DNA from: Salegentibacter lacus
Lineage (GTDB): Bacteria > Bacteroidota > Bacteroidia > Flavobacteriales > Flavobacteriaceae
Direction of reading: 5' to 3'
DNA: 64,000 nucleotides
Assembly: GCF_020164555.1 (NCBI RefSeq)
Contig: NZ_JAIQZB010000011.1
Span: 88,897-152,896 of the forward strand
Shown here: one piece after another, positions 8,278 through 15,583 of the stretch
How the letters are laid out: each line of letters opens with the position of its first letter
Position numbering within the stretch: the first letter of the stretch is position 1
The notes under the pieces: generated by a model
What the model was told of the DNA's origin: nothing
The model's database searches: none
The model's input: the letters and a program-made list of their open reading frames with translations, nothing else
Position numbers and translations under genes: made by a program

Positions 8278-8805
8278 ATGAGATCTTTACTTAGTTTTTT
8301 CCTAGCTTTTTTTATATTTACTACCGTAGCCTTCGCACAAACTTATACTGTTGGTGAAACTGAATACTATTCCAATCAAACCTATTCCACTTCTGGCTTG
8401 CCGAAAGTGAAACGCAGCGCCGCTAATAAAAAGGCATTTTTGGAATCCAGGGGTTATACTAAAACTCCTGCTGGGTACCAGGTTGATCATATAATACCAC
8501 TTTCAAAGGGTGGTACCGATAGTCCATATAATATGCAGCTACTAAGCGTAGATCAACATAAGGCTAAAACAGCAAGGGAGAGAAGTACCACAACAACCGG
8601 AATCCCAACTTTTTCTACTCCAACGAGCACCTATAAAGTTCCATCTTATAATTCTGCGTCTTATAAATTACCCAAAATGCCAAGTTACTCTGCTCCCTCC
8701 TATTCTGTACCAAGTTATAACTCTTCAAAAGTTATACAGACCGGCTCCAGAGGCGGAAAGTATTATATAAATTCTAATGGAAATAAAACCTATGTCAAAG
8801 ATTAG
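8278..8805 (+). CDS. secreted HNH endonuclease with PBCV-type basic adaptor tail
   Basis: 175 residues. Hydrophobic signal peptide (about 1-20, MRSLLSFFLAFFIF...AFA). The HNH core runs from VDHIIPLSKGGTD through NMQLLS to DQHKAKTARE (about 63-100). A low-complexity linker of SY-x-x-PSY repeats follows. A short C-terminal module, RGGKYYINSNGNKTYV, matches the PBCV-specific basic adaptor consensus. Such secreted HNH nucleases cut DNA non-specifically or after limited recognition. Export places it outside the cytoplasm, so it is probably not part of the type I system, although it sits just upstream of hsdM. Confidence 0.75.
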   Translation: MRSLLSFFLAFFIFTTVAFAQTYTVGETEYYSNQTYSTSGLPKVKRSAANKKAFLESRGYTKTPAGYQVDHIIPLSKGGTDSPYNMQLLSVDQHKAKTARERSTTTTGIPTFSTPTSTYKVPSYNSASYKLPKMPSYSAPSYSVPSYNSSKVIQTGSRGGKYYINSNGNKTYVKD

Positions 8806-8839
8806 GAATTGTGGTTTTCCACATTACATTCCTGTTGTA

Positions 8840-8855
8840 AAATTTTATCTTTAAC
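8840..8855 (+). promoter_or_regulatory. 16-bp element shared with the hsdR upstream region
   Basis: AAATTTTATCTTTAAC lies 25 bp before the hsdM start and recurs identically at 15529-15544, 40 bp before hsdR. It contains TATCTTTA, one base off the TAnnTTTG -7 box, so it may be a paired promoter for the methylase and restriction subunits. Confidence 0.4.
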
Positions 8856-8879
8856 AAAAATTAACACCACACCCATTAT

Positions 8880-10517
8880 ATGATTACTACCGACCATAAA
8901 TCTAAAGTCGACAAAATATGGGAAACCTTCTGGAATGGAGGAATTTCCAATACTATAACCATTGTGGAACAACTTACCTACCTCATCTTCATCAAAAACT
9001 TGGATGAAATTGAGACTAATAATGAATTAAAAGCTCTTCGAGGCCTTGCACATAAGAAAATCTTTAGCGAAGATCAGCAACAGTTTCGTTGGAAGAACCT
9101 AAAGGAAATGTCTGTAGATGAACGGCACCAGCTTTTTATCGATAATAAAGATGGGATCTTCCCTTTTATAAGAAACCTGGGAGCAGAGAAAAGTATGTTT
9201 GCCACCCATATGCGGAACGCGAGTTTTGGGATTACCAAGCCACAATTGCTGGACTCAGTGATGGACCAGATGGAAACTATTGATATGAGCAACCAAGACG
9301 CCAAGGGAGATATCTATGAATATATGCTTTCCAAGATGGAAGGCGGTGGAACCTCCGGACAGTTCCGTACTCCACGGCATATTATCAAGATGATGGTAGC
9401 CTTAATGCTACCTTCTCTGGAAGACAGCATTTGTGATCCTTCTGCCGGTACTGCCGGTTTTTTGGTTAATGCAAAGGAATATATAGACCAGAATTACAGT
9501 TTTACTGAAATAGATGACCATCGTGAGCATATCGATAAAAAGATGTTTAATGGGATGGAATTCGATTCTACGATGCTGCGTATCGCGTCTATGAACCTTT
9601 ACCTGCACGGGGTAAAAGAACCTAATATTTACGATGTGGATGCGCTTTCAAAAGACAATACGGTAGCAGACTCCTATTCTCTTATTTTAGCTAACCCACC
9701 TTTTAAAGGAAAGATAGATAAAGAAACAATTTCTCCAAGTTTAAAAAACATCACTAACACCTCTAAAACCGAGTTGCTTTTTCTGGCCTTAATGTTACGC
9801 CAATTGAAGACCGGTGGCCGTGCTGCAGTGATTGTACCCGATGGCGTTCTTTTTGGCAGCAGTAACGCCCATAAAGGTATTCGCAAGGAAATTATAGACA
9901 ATCATAAACTGGAAGCAGTGATCTCTATGCCTAGCGGAGTTTTTAAACCCTATGCCGGAGTGAGCACTGCCATTATGATATTTACCAAAACCAATAGCGG
10001 CGGCACCGATTATGTATGGTTCTACGATATGAAAGCTGATGGTAAATCCCTGGACGATAAACGAAACCTTCTGGTTGACGAGGAACTATTTGATGCTTTC
10101 TCGCAAACCAAAGGTGACTTTACTCCTGAAAAATTAGAACAAATGGCACAGGCGCACGATAATTTTAACCTACCGCAAATCCTGGATCACTACCGCTATT
10201 TGAAAAGTGATTACTGGGGGAAAATGCATACTAAAGAGGGAGAGTTGCTACAAGTGAAAGATACTCCTGAAAACCTGGGCTTTGACAAATTTATGGAGAA
10301 CACCTGTGCCCATAATTATGCCGACCGTACCTCACAAAGCTTCCTTGTACCTCTAAAAGAAATTCAGGAAAACAACTGGGACCTTTCCATTAACCGCTAC
10401 AAGGAAATTGTTTATGAAGAAGTCCAATACGATGCGCCGAAAGTTATACTTAGCAGGATACAAGATTTAGATAATGAAAGAACGAGTATAAATACAAAAC
10501 TCACTCAACTGTTATAA
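8880..10517 (+). CDS. hsdM: type I restriction-modification methyltransferase subunit HsdM
   Basis: 545 residues. It has the helical HsdM N-terminal domain (about 1-130) and an N6-adenine methyltransferase fold with SAM-binding DPSAGTAGFL (about 185-194) and catalytic NPPF (about 270-273). The C-terminal region ends WDLSINRYKEIVYEE, typical of HsdM. With two HsdM and one HsdS it forms the methylase, and with HsdR the restriction complex, methylating adenine in a bipartite target. hsdS starts 3 nt after the stop, so the pair is translationally coupled. Length and motifs are complete; it appears functional. Confidence 0.95.
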   Translation: MITTDHKSKVDKIWETFWNGGISNTITIVEQLTYLIFIKNLDEIETNNELKALRGLAHKKIFSEDQQQFRWKNLKEMSVDERHQLFIDNKDGIFPFIRNLGAEKSMFATHMRNASFGITKPQLLDSVMDQMETIDMSNQDAKGDIYEYMLSKMEGGGTSGQFRTPRHIIKMMVALMLPSLEDSICDPSAGTAGFLVNAKEYIDQNYSFTEIDDHREHIDKKMFNGMEFDSTMLRIASMNLYLHGVKEPNIYDVDALSKDNTVADSYSLILANPPFKGKIDKETISPSLKNITNTSKTELLFLALMLRQLKTGGRAAVIVPDGVLFGSSNAHKGIRKEIIDNHKLEAVISMPSGVFKPYAGVSTAIMIFTKTNSGGTDYVWFYDMKADGKSLDDKRNLLVDEELFDAFSQTKGDFTPEKLEQMAQAHDNFNLPQILDHYRYLKSDYWGKMHTKEGELLQVKDTPENLGFDKFMENTCAHNYADRTSQSFLVPLKEIQENNWDLSINRYKEIVYEEVQYDAPKVILSRIQDLDNERTSINTKLTQLL

Positions 10518-10520
10518 TCT

Positions 10521-11729
10521 ATGGCATTTCTAAAAAACGTGATAAATAAACCGATAACGGGCGAATGGGGTATAGAAGGAGAAAAGGTCTCTGTGTTAAG
10601 AACTACAAATTTCACAAATAAAGGTGTCCTCGATCTTTCCAATGTTATTAAGCGCGATATATCAGATAAAAAAATCGCGACGAAGAAATTGATGAAAGGT
10701 GATATCATCATTGAAAAATCTGGAGGAAGCCCCACCCAACCTGTTGGCCGTGTGGTTTTCTTTGAAGAGGAAGGAGTTTTTCTATGCAATAACTTTACTT
10801 CAATATTAAGACCCAATAAAAATCTCATAGAACCGAAGTATTTACATTATATACTTTATGCAAGTCACAAATTTAGGGTAACTGAAATGTTTCAAAATAA
10901 AACCACGGGAATTATTAATTTACAATTGGCTCGATATATTGATAAAATTGAAATTCCCCTGCCTTCACTAGCCACCCAAAAACGTATTGCCGAAATCTTA
11001 GACAACGCAACCGCCCTGCGCGACAAGACCAAACTACTCCTCGAAGAATACGACCAACTCGCGCAAAGTATCTTTTTGGAAATGTTTGGGGATCCAGTGA
11101 AAAATTCTATGGGGTGGGACATAAAGAAACTTGATGATTTAACTAACCTTATTACAGATGGAAAGCACGGCAATTGTAATGATGAAAAGGATTCTGGCTA
11201 TTATTTCATAAGCGCTAAAGATGTCAGAAATAATAACATTAATTATTCAAATACTAGAGAAATACCGAAAAAGGAATTTGAAGAAGTTGATAGGAGAACT
11301 AATTTGCAGCCCGGAGATTTGGTAATGGTAAATACCGGGTCTACAATTGGAAGATTGGCAATTGCTAGGGAAATCCCTGAAACCCGGAGAACTACTTTCC
11401 AAAAAAGTGTGGCAATTATTAAAACTAAAAAAGAAATTTTAATTCCAGAATTTCTACAATATGTTTTTGAATTGCGGCTTAAAACTTTTGCAACTAAAGG
11501 TTCCGGTTCGGCTATTAAAAATCTACTCCTTTCAGAAATGAAAAGGTTTCAGATTATAACTCCACCAATTAAACTTCAAAGCCAGTTTGCCGATAAAATT
11601 AGTTTGCTTGAAAAGCAAAAAGAACTGGCAAAACAGGAGCTTAAAGAAAGTGAAGATTTATTCCAGGCTTTATTGCAAAAGGCATTTAAGGGGGAGTTGG
11701 TGAAAGAAAAGGAATTGGAAATAAATTAA
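10521..11729 (+). CDS. hsdS: type I restriction-modification specificity subunit HsdS
   Basis: 402 residues with two target-recognition domains (about 1-145 and 195-345). Each is followed by a conserved spacer: LPSLATQKRIAEILDNATAL (about 147-166) and the helical PPIKLQSQFADKISLLEKQK stretch near 350-370. TRD1 begins very close to the start, so its N-terminus is a little short relative to typical HsdS. Two different TRDs imply an asymmetric bipartite recognition site that cannot be read from sequence alone. The stop is about 18 bp upstream of the structured ncRNA of the reverse transcriptase unit. Confidence 0.93.
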   Translation: MAFLKNVINKPITGEWGIEGEKVSVLRTTNFTNKGVLDLSNVIKRDISDKKIATKKLMKGDIIIEKSGGSPTQPVGRVVFFEEEGVFLCNNFTSILRPNKNLIEPKYLHYILYASHKFRVTEMFQNKTTGIINLQLARYIDKIEIPLPSLATQKRIAEILDNATALRDKTKLLLEEYDQLAQSIFLEMFGDPVKNSMGWDIKKLDDLTNLITDGKHGNCNDEKDSGYYFISAKDVRNNNINYSNTREIPKKEFEEVDRRTNLQPGDLVMVNTGSTIGRLAIAREIPETRRTTFQKSVAIIKTKKEILIPEFLQYVFELRLKTFATKGSGSAIKNLLLSEMKRFQIITPPIKLQSQFADKISLLEKQKELAKQELKESEDLFQALLQKAFKGELVKEKELEIN

Positions 11730-11747
11730 AATAATATGAATTAAAAT

Positions 11748-12056
11748 GGGGCCGAGTGGCTGAGAAGAACGTTTAGCATGAATGTTATCACTTGAGATAT
11801 ACGTCAAGTGAGTACTAAATACCAATGTCAAGAGTTGGAATTAATCCACCTACATATGACAGGATGGCGAGCATTAACCTTGCCAGGTGTTTCAGTTTGA
11901 GGTTGTTCATCATTGAAGCAGTTATTTCGATAATTGTTAAGCTAATATAAGCAATTTCTATACCTGAAAAGTGTAGCGGCATTATAGCCAGAAATGGGGA
12001 AAGTGTCGAAAGAGCATGTTCAATCATAAGCCTGCTACAAGTGAAAACTCGGCCCT
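11748..12056 (+). ncRNA. structured ncRNA preceding the DRT reverse transcriptase
   Basis: The 338-bp gap between hsdS and the RT is bracketed by a long-range inverted repeat: GGGCCGAGT (11749-11757) pairs perfectly with ACTCGGCCC (12047-12055), extended by a G-U pair. Just inside is a perfect 7-bp hairpin, CACTTGA (11789-11795) with TCAAGTG (11804-11810), loop GATATACG. A closed about 310-nt RNA immediately upstream of a UG-type RT is the arrangement of ncRNA-dependent DRT systems such as DRT2 and DRT9. One minus-strand frame is free of stops from beyond 12060 down to 11818. Ends are inferred from the closing stem; no promoter box was found. Confidence 0.7.
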
Positions 12057-12067
12057 TATTTATTAAT

Positions 12068-13603
12068 ATGGAGAAAAGAAAAGAACATCCCTGGATTAAA
12101 TTGAAGAGGTATCCTCATATAGGTTTTCCTTTGGAGCGTTCTGATATTCCAAAACTGGAAAATTATATTACCGATGAAAATAAAATCGCAAAGCATAGTT
12201 TTCTTCCTTTTCTGCATCGCACCATTTTTCAAAGAAAATTCAGAGCTAATCCAAATGGATTGAAGAATAAAAGCAAAAAGAGAAACCGGGTAAAAGCTAA
12301 ACCAAAGGCCCGCGAGATATTCTTTGCTAGTCATTTAGATGCTCAGATTTATTCTTACTACAGCTATCTGTTATCAAAAAAATACAATGATCTCCTAAAG
12401 TCTAAAAGCTTCGATAAGTCAATAGTTGCGTATAGGAAAATTAGAATTGAAGGGACAAAAAATAAACATAAATGCAATATTGATTTTGCATATGAAGCTT
12501 TTAAATTCATCAAGGAAAATCAAAATACAGACCAAACCGTTATTGTTGCCGATATCACTAAATTCTTTGATTGCCTTGACCATAAAATTTTGAAACAAAA
12601 ATGGGCAGAAGTTTGGGACGGTTCGAATACGCTTCAGAAAGACCACTACAGGGTTTACAAGTCTCTCACAAGAATGAGGTATGTAAATGAAGACTTACTT
12701 TTCAGAAATTATAAAAATGAAATTTGGGTTAGAACCGCAACAGAGAACGATCCAATCACATTTACAGAACGGAAAAAGTCAGTTAAAAATAAGCGCTTTC
12801 TAAAAGACAATAATGCCATTTCTTTCTGTGAAATTGATGAATTTTATAAAAACAGTACTCATTTAGTTTCAAAATCAACCCGAACTAAGGGTATCCCGCA
12901 GGGGACAGCATTGAGTGCCACATTAGCTAATATTTATATGTTGGACTTTGATGGAGAGGTTCAGAATTATATCAATAGTAAAGAAGTGCAAGGTTTTTAT
13001 CAAAGATATAGTGATGATTTGATAATGGTTGTTCCCTCAGATAAAAAAGGTGAAGCAATAGCACATCTACGTTCCTTAGTAGCTGATAAGGTAAATCTGG
13101 AAATCCACCCTGATAAAACCAAAGTTTACCATTTTGCAAACGAAGATGGAAAATTTATTGGCTATGAGATAGATGAAGTAACAGAAGAGCGAAAAAATAA
13201 AAACCTGGAATTTTTAGGATTTGAATTTGATGGACAACGAGCATTAATCAAGACGTCCGGTTACTCTAAATTTAACCGTTCGATGAAAAGAGCCTTTAAA
13301 CGATCGGTTTCCCTGGCAATAAATGCAGAGAGTACAGACGACAAAATTCATAAAAGCAAACTTTATAAAAAGTTTACCTACAAAGGAGCTAAGAGACGAA
13401 TGATTCAAAACGGAAAAACTAAAACTTACCGCTATGATTGGGGTAATTATTTAAGTTATGTGGAAAAGTCCAATAATACTTTTAAAGATTTCAACGGAAG
13501 CGATATTATTAAAAAGCAATCCAGAAAGAGCTGGTCAAGATTCAATGACTTGATGGGCAAAGCAATTAAAAAAGTAGAACGAAGCAAATCAGAAAATATA
13601 TAA
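12068..13603 (+). CDS. defence-type reverse transcriptase (UG/DRT family, DRT2-like)
   Basis: 511 residues from ATG 12068; the longer GTG start at 12041 would overlap the ncRNA closing stem. RT motifs: A in VADITKFFDCLDH (Asp about 162), B in KGIPQGTALS (PQG about 277-279), C in RYSDDLIMV (YSDD about 314-317) and D in LEIHPDKTKVYHF. The N-terminal YPHIG and CNIDFAYEAF blocks resemble what I recall of DRT2-like RTs. Retron-specific NAxxH and VTG motifs and a group II maturase domain are not seen. About 120 C-terminal residues are basic. Placement behind a structured ncRNA suggests it is the template. Exact DRT class is uncertain (DRT2 versus DRT9/10). Confidence 0.8.
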   Translation: MEKRKEHPWIKLKRYPHIGFPLERSDIPKLENYITDENKIAKHSFLPFLHRTIFQRKFRANPNGLKNKSKKRNRVKAKPKAREIFFASHLDAQIYSYYSYLLSKKYNDLLKSKSFDKSIVAYRKIRIEGTKNKHKCNIDFAYEAFKFIKENQNTDQTVIVADITKFFDCLDHKILKQKWAEVWDGSNTLQKDHYRVYKSLTRMRYVNEDLLFRNYKNEIWVRTATENDPITFTERKKSVKNKRFLKDNNAISFCEIDEFYKNSTHLVSKSTRTKGIPQGTALSATLANIYMLDFDGEVQNYINSKEVQGFYQRYSDDLIMVVPSDKKGEAIAHLRSLVADKVNLEIHPDKTKVYHFANEDGKFIGYEIDEVTEERKNKNLEFLGFEFDGQRALIKTSGYSKFNRSMKRAFKRSVSLAINAESTDDKIHKSKLYKKFTYKGAKRRMIQNGKTKTYRYDWGNYLSYVEKSNNTFKDFNGSDIIKKQSRKSWSRFNDLMGKAIKKVERSKSENI

Positions 13604-13639
13604 ATACTCAAAATTTTAAATTTTAACCAACTAATACTT

Positions 13640-14929
13640 ATGAATAACCACCTGAATTTATTTAAAACCTACACTAAGAAAGAAAGAGAATTTCAATTAG
13701 AAAATGATCTTACCCGGGGACTGGCCCTGACATTACTGGAAAATGAACTTTTTTTAAACACCTTCCTGAACGAAGTTCTGGATAAACAAGGTTATAATAG
13801 TGTTTTCGATAATTTTGAAGGAAAGCAGGAAATTGAAATTGATATCCAAAAAAAGGTTTCTTCTATTAAGGAAGTAGATCATATATACGCGGTGAGCATA
13901 AGTGAACACGAAATGAATACCTCGAATTTCTTCTCTCAGACTCACGAAAGGAAATACGATCCTATCACAGATCTATTAATTACACTTGGTAATATTGCGA
14001 TTATAGTAGAGGTGAAACCCAATAATCACGATTGTACGGGGCAACTGTTTAACCAGGCACTAAATGCTTCTCAAGAAAATGAGATCACATCGGGAGAAGT
14101 GACTCCTGTAGATTTTCACTGGAAAAAGCTGATGGAAAAAGCTATCCAGGTAAACAATTTTCAGAAGGCAACCAGTAATTCCTCCCGTTTTCTAAAAGAC
14201 TTTATTCAATACGTAAGAGTTCATAATTTTCAATGGTTACCACAGGCTTCACTGTCCTCACTTGAGATTAAGGCAGCTTCAGCTCCTATTTACGATAGGC
14301 TCGCTACAGCTATAGACCAGTCAGATTTAAGACCCTTGGATAATAAACGGCTTGGTTTTGTTTGTGAAAAGGCTTGGGCAGATGAGATACTTTTTGCAGT
14401 AAATAAGGATGAAAAAACTATAGACGTTCGAATATATCCTGGAAATACTAAAAATCAGGGATGGCATCTTTTTACAAAAAATGGAGAACCACAGTTTAAA
14501 AATGAAATTAGTCTGGGTAATCATACATATCCCTTAATTAAAGATTATCATACCAAGTTAACTAGCTTCCAGTCTTACTTTACAAGTCTTGATTTTAAAG
14601 AGGATGTTTTAGAAAGCCCTTTATACACAAAAGAAAATTTCGTAAAATATTCCGGACGCAAAAAAAGGGATAAAGACTGGACGCAATTAGAAGATCTTTT
14701 TGATGAGCATTTTAAAGATGATTTCGATTGGAAAAAAAATTGTCGCTGGGAGGAAAAGGTTACAGGTTCAGGTAAATCTCAATTTGATATTTCTTTTGGT
14801 TATGTTTTGATTCTTAGAATTCCATATTCCGAATTTCAGCAAAGGGATAATAATAAAAATGACCTAACAAAATTAGTTAGTTTCATGGAAGAAATAAACC
14901 GGAAAATGAGCTCTATAGTTATAAAGTAA
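13640..14929 (+). CDS. PD-(D/E)XK nuclease-like protein inside the type I locus
   Basis: 429 residues, no signal peptide. A nuclease-like core is visible: DPITDLLI (Asp about 107/111), then IIVEVKPN (Glu about 124, Lys about 126) and Gln in GQLFNQAL, which fits the D-(x)n-ExK-Q order of the PD-(D/E)XK fold. The C-terminal 250 residues resemble no domain I know. It starts 37 bp after the RT and is followed at 17 bp by the next gene, so it belongs to the insert between hsdS and hsdR. It may be an RT accessory factor or an independent nuclease; I cannot choose from sequence. Confidence 0.5.
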   Translation: MNNHLNLFKTYTKKEREFQLENDLTRGLALTLLENELFLNTFLNEVLDKQGYNSVFDNFEGKQEIEIDIQKKVSSIKEVDHIYAVSISEHEMNTSNFFSQTHERKYDPITDLLITLGNIAIIVEVKPNNHDCTGQLFNQALNASQENEITSGEVTPVDFHWKKLMEKAIQVNNFQKATSNSSRFLKDFIQYVRVHNFQWLPQASLSSLEIKAASAPIYDRLATAIDQSDLRPLDNKRLGFVCEKAWADEILFAVNKDEKTIDVRIYPGNTKNQGWHLFTKNGEPQFKNEISLGNHTYPLIKDYHTKLTSFQSYFTSLDFKEDVLESPLYTKENFVKYSGRKKRDKDWTQLEDLFDEHFKDDFDWKKNCRWEEKVTGSGKSQFDISFGYVLILRIPYSEFQQRDNNKNDLTKLVSFMEEINRKMSSIVIK

Positions 14930-14945
14930 GCAATATAGTAGATAT

Positions 14946-15530
14946 ATGTTTATTAAAAATATCATTGAAAAAATAGATGCATCCCAACGTAAAACACTGG
15001 TAAGTCTGAAAGATTTCCGAGGTCGTGGAAAAGGTAAGGGAACAGATATACTACCATCTAGAAGTCGTGGCTTATATTGGTTATGGTGTAAAACTCCTCT
15101 GGAGCAATTAAAACAAACCGATCACCACGGTGGAGCTCACGTGCCTATCAAGAAATTGCTTCACAATAGAAATGGCCTGGACCATATTTGTAAGATCAAA
15201 GAAGGTGAATATCGTGTTTTATACAATGGGATGGGAGGTTATTCCAAGTGGAAAAAAGGAAGCTACTACGGATTAAGAGGAAGGATTAATCAGGAAGTAA
15301 TTAGTAATAATACCAATACAGGCACTATTAATATCTCCGGGCTTGAATTAGACCTGGAAGATTGGAAAGTAAGTTTTTTTGATTTTAATGATGCTGAGAA
15401 TCATCAACTCCTAAAAAAGCTACCTGAAGCCAAGGATTGGGATGTGGAGAAAATCTATAAGGAATATGCTAATGAATTAGAGGTGTTATGGCGAATGCAT
15501 TACGGCACTCCAATCCTTTGTAGATATTAA
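14946..15530 (+). CDS. hypothetical protein, possibly a divergent GIY-YIG nuclease
   Basis: 194 residues. RGLYWLW (about 41-47) and YRVLYNGMG (about 89-97), followed by YYGLRGRINQEV (about 107-118), reproduce the order GIY, YIG and conserved Arg of GIY-YIG domains. The spacing is long (about 50 residues) and no clear catalytic Glu can be assigned. Very basic N-terminus. It starts 17 bp after the PD-(D/E)XK-like gene, in the same transcription unit. If the GIY-YIG reading is wrong it remains an unknown small protein. Confidence 0.4.
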   Translation: MFIKNIIEKIDASQRKTLVSLKDFRGRGKGKGTDILPSRSRGLYWLWCKTPLEQLKQTDHHGGAHVPIKKLLHNRNGLDHICKIKEGEYRVLYNGMGGYSKWKKGSYYGLRGRINQEVISNNTNTGTINISGLELDLEDWKVSFFDFNDAENHQLLKKLPEAKDWDVEKIYKEYANELEVLWRMHYGTPILCRY

Positions 15531-15544
15531 ATTTTATCTTTAAC
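15529..15544 (+). promoter_or_regulatory. 16-bp element shared with the hsdM upstream region
   Basis: This is the second identical copy of AAATTTTATCTTTAAC (first at 8840-8855), 40 bp before the hsdR ATG. The shared element may drive hsdMS and hsdR in parallel. Confidence 0.4.
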
Positions 15545-15583
15545 CGATAGGAGAAGGCTTTTATGAAATAAAAATTACAATTA

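Noticed and set aside
11748..11775. tRNA-like start (GGGGCCGAGTGGCTGAGA) before the RT
   Set aside because: No anticodon or T arm with matching acceptor follows; the GC end pairs with 12047-12055, so it is the closing stem of the ncRNA.
12041..12067. Longer GTG start of the reverse transcriptase
   Set aside because: It would place the start codon inside the ncRNA closing stem; ATG 12068 leaves the RNA intact.
12068..13603. Retron or group II intron reverse transcriptase
   Set aside because: No NAxxH or VTG retron motifs, no inverted msr/msd arrangement seen, and no maturase or endonuclease domain.
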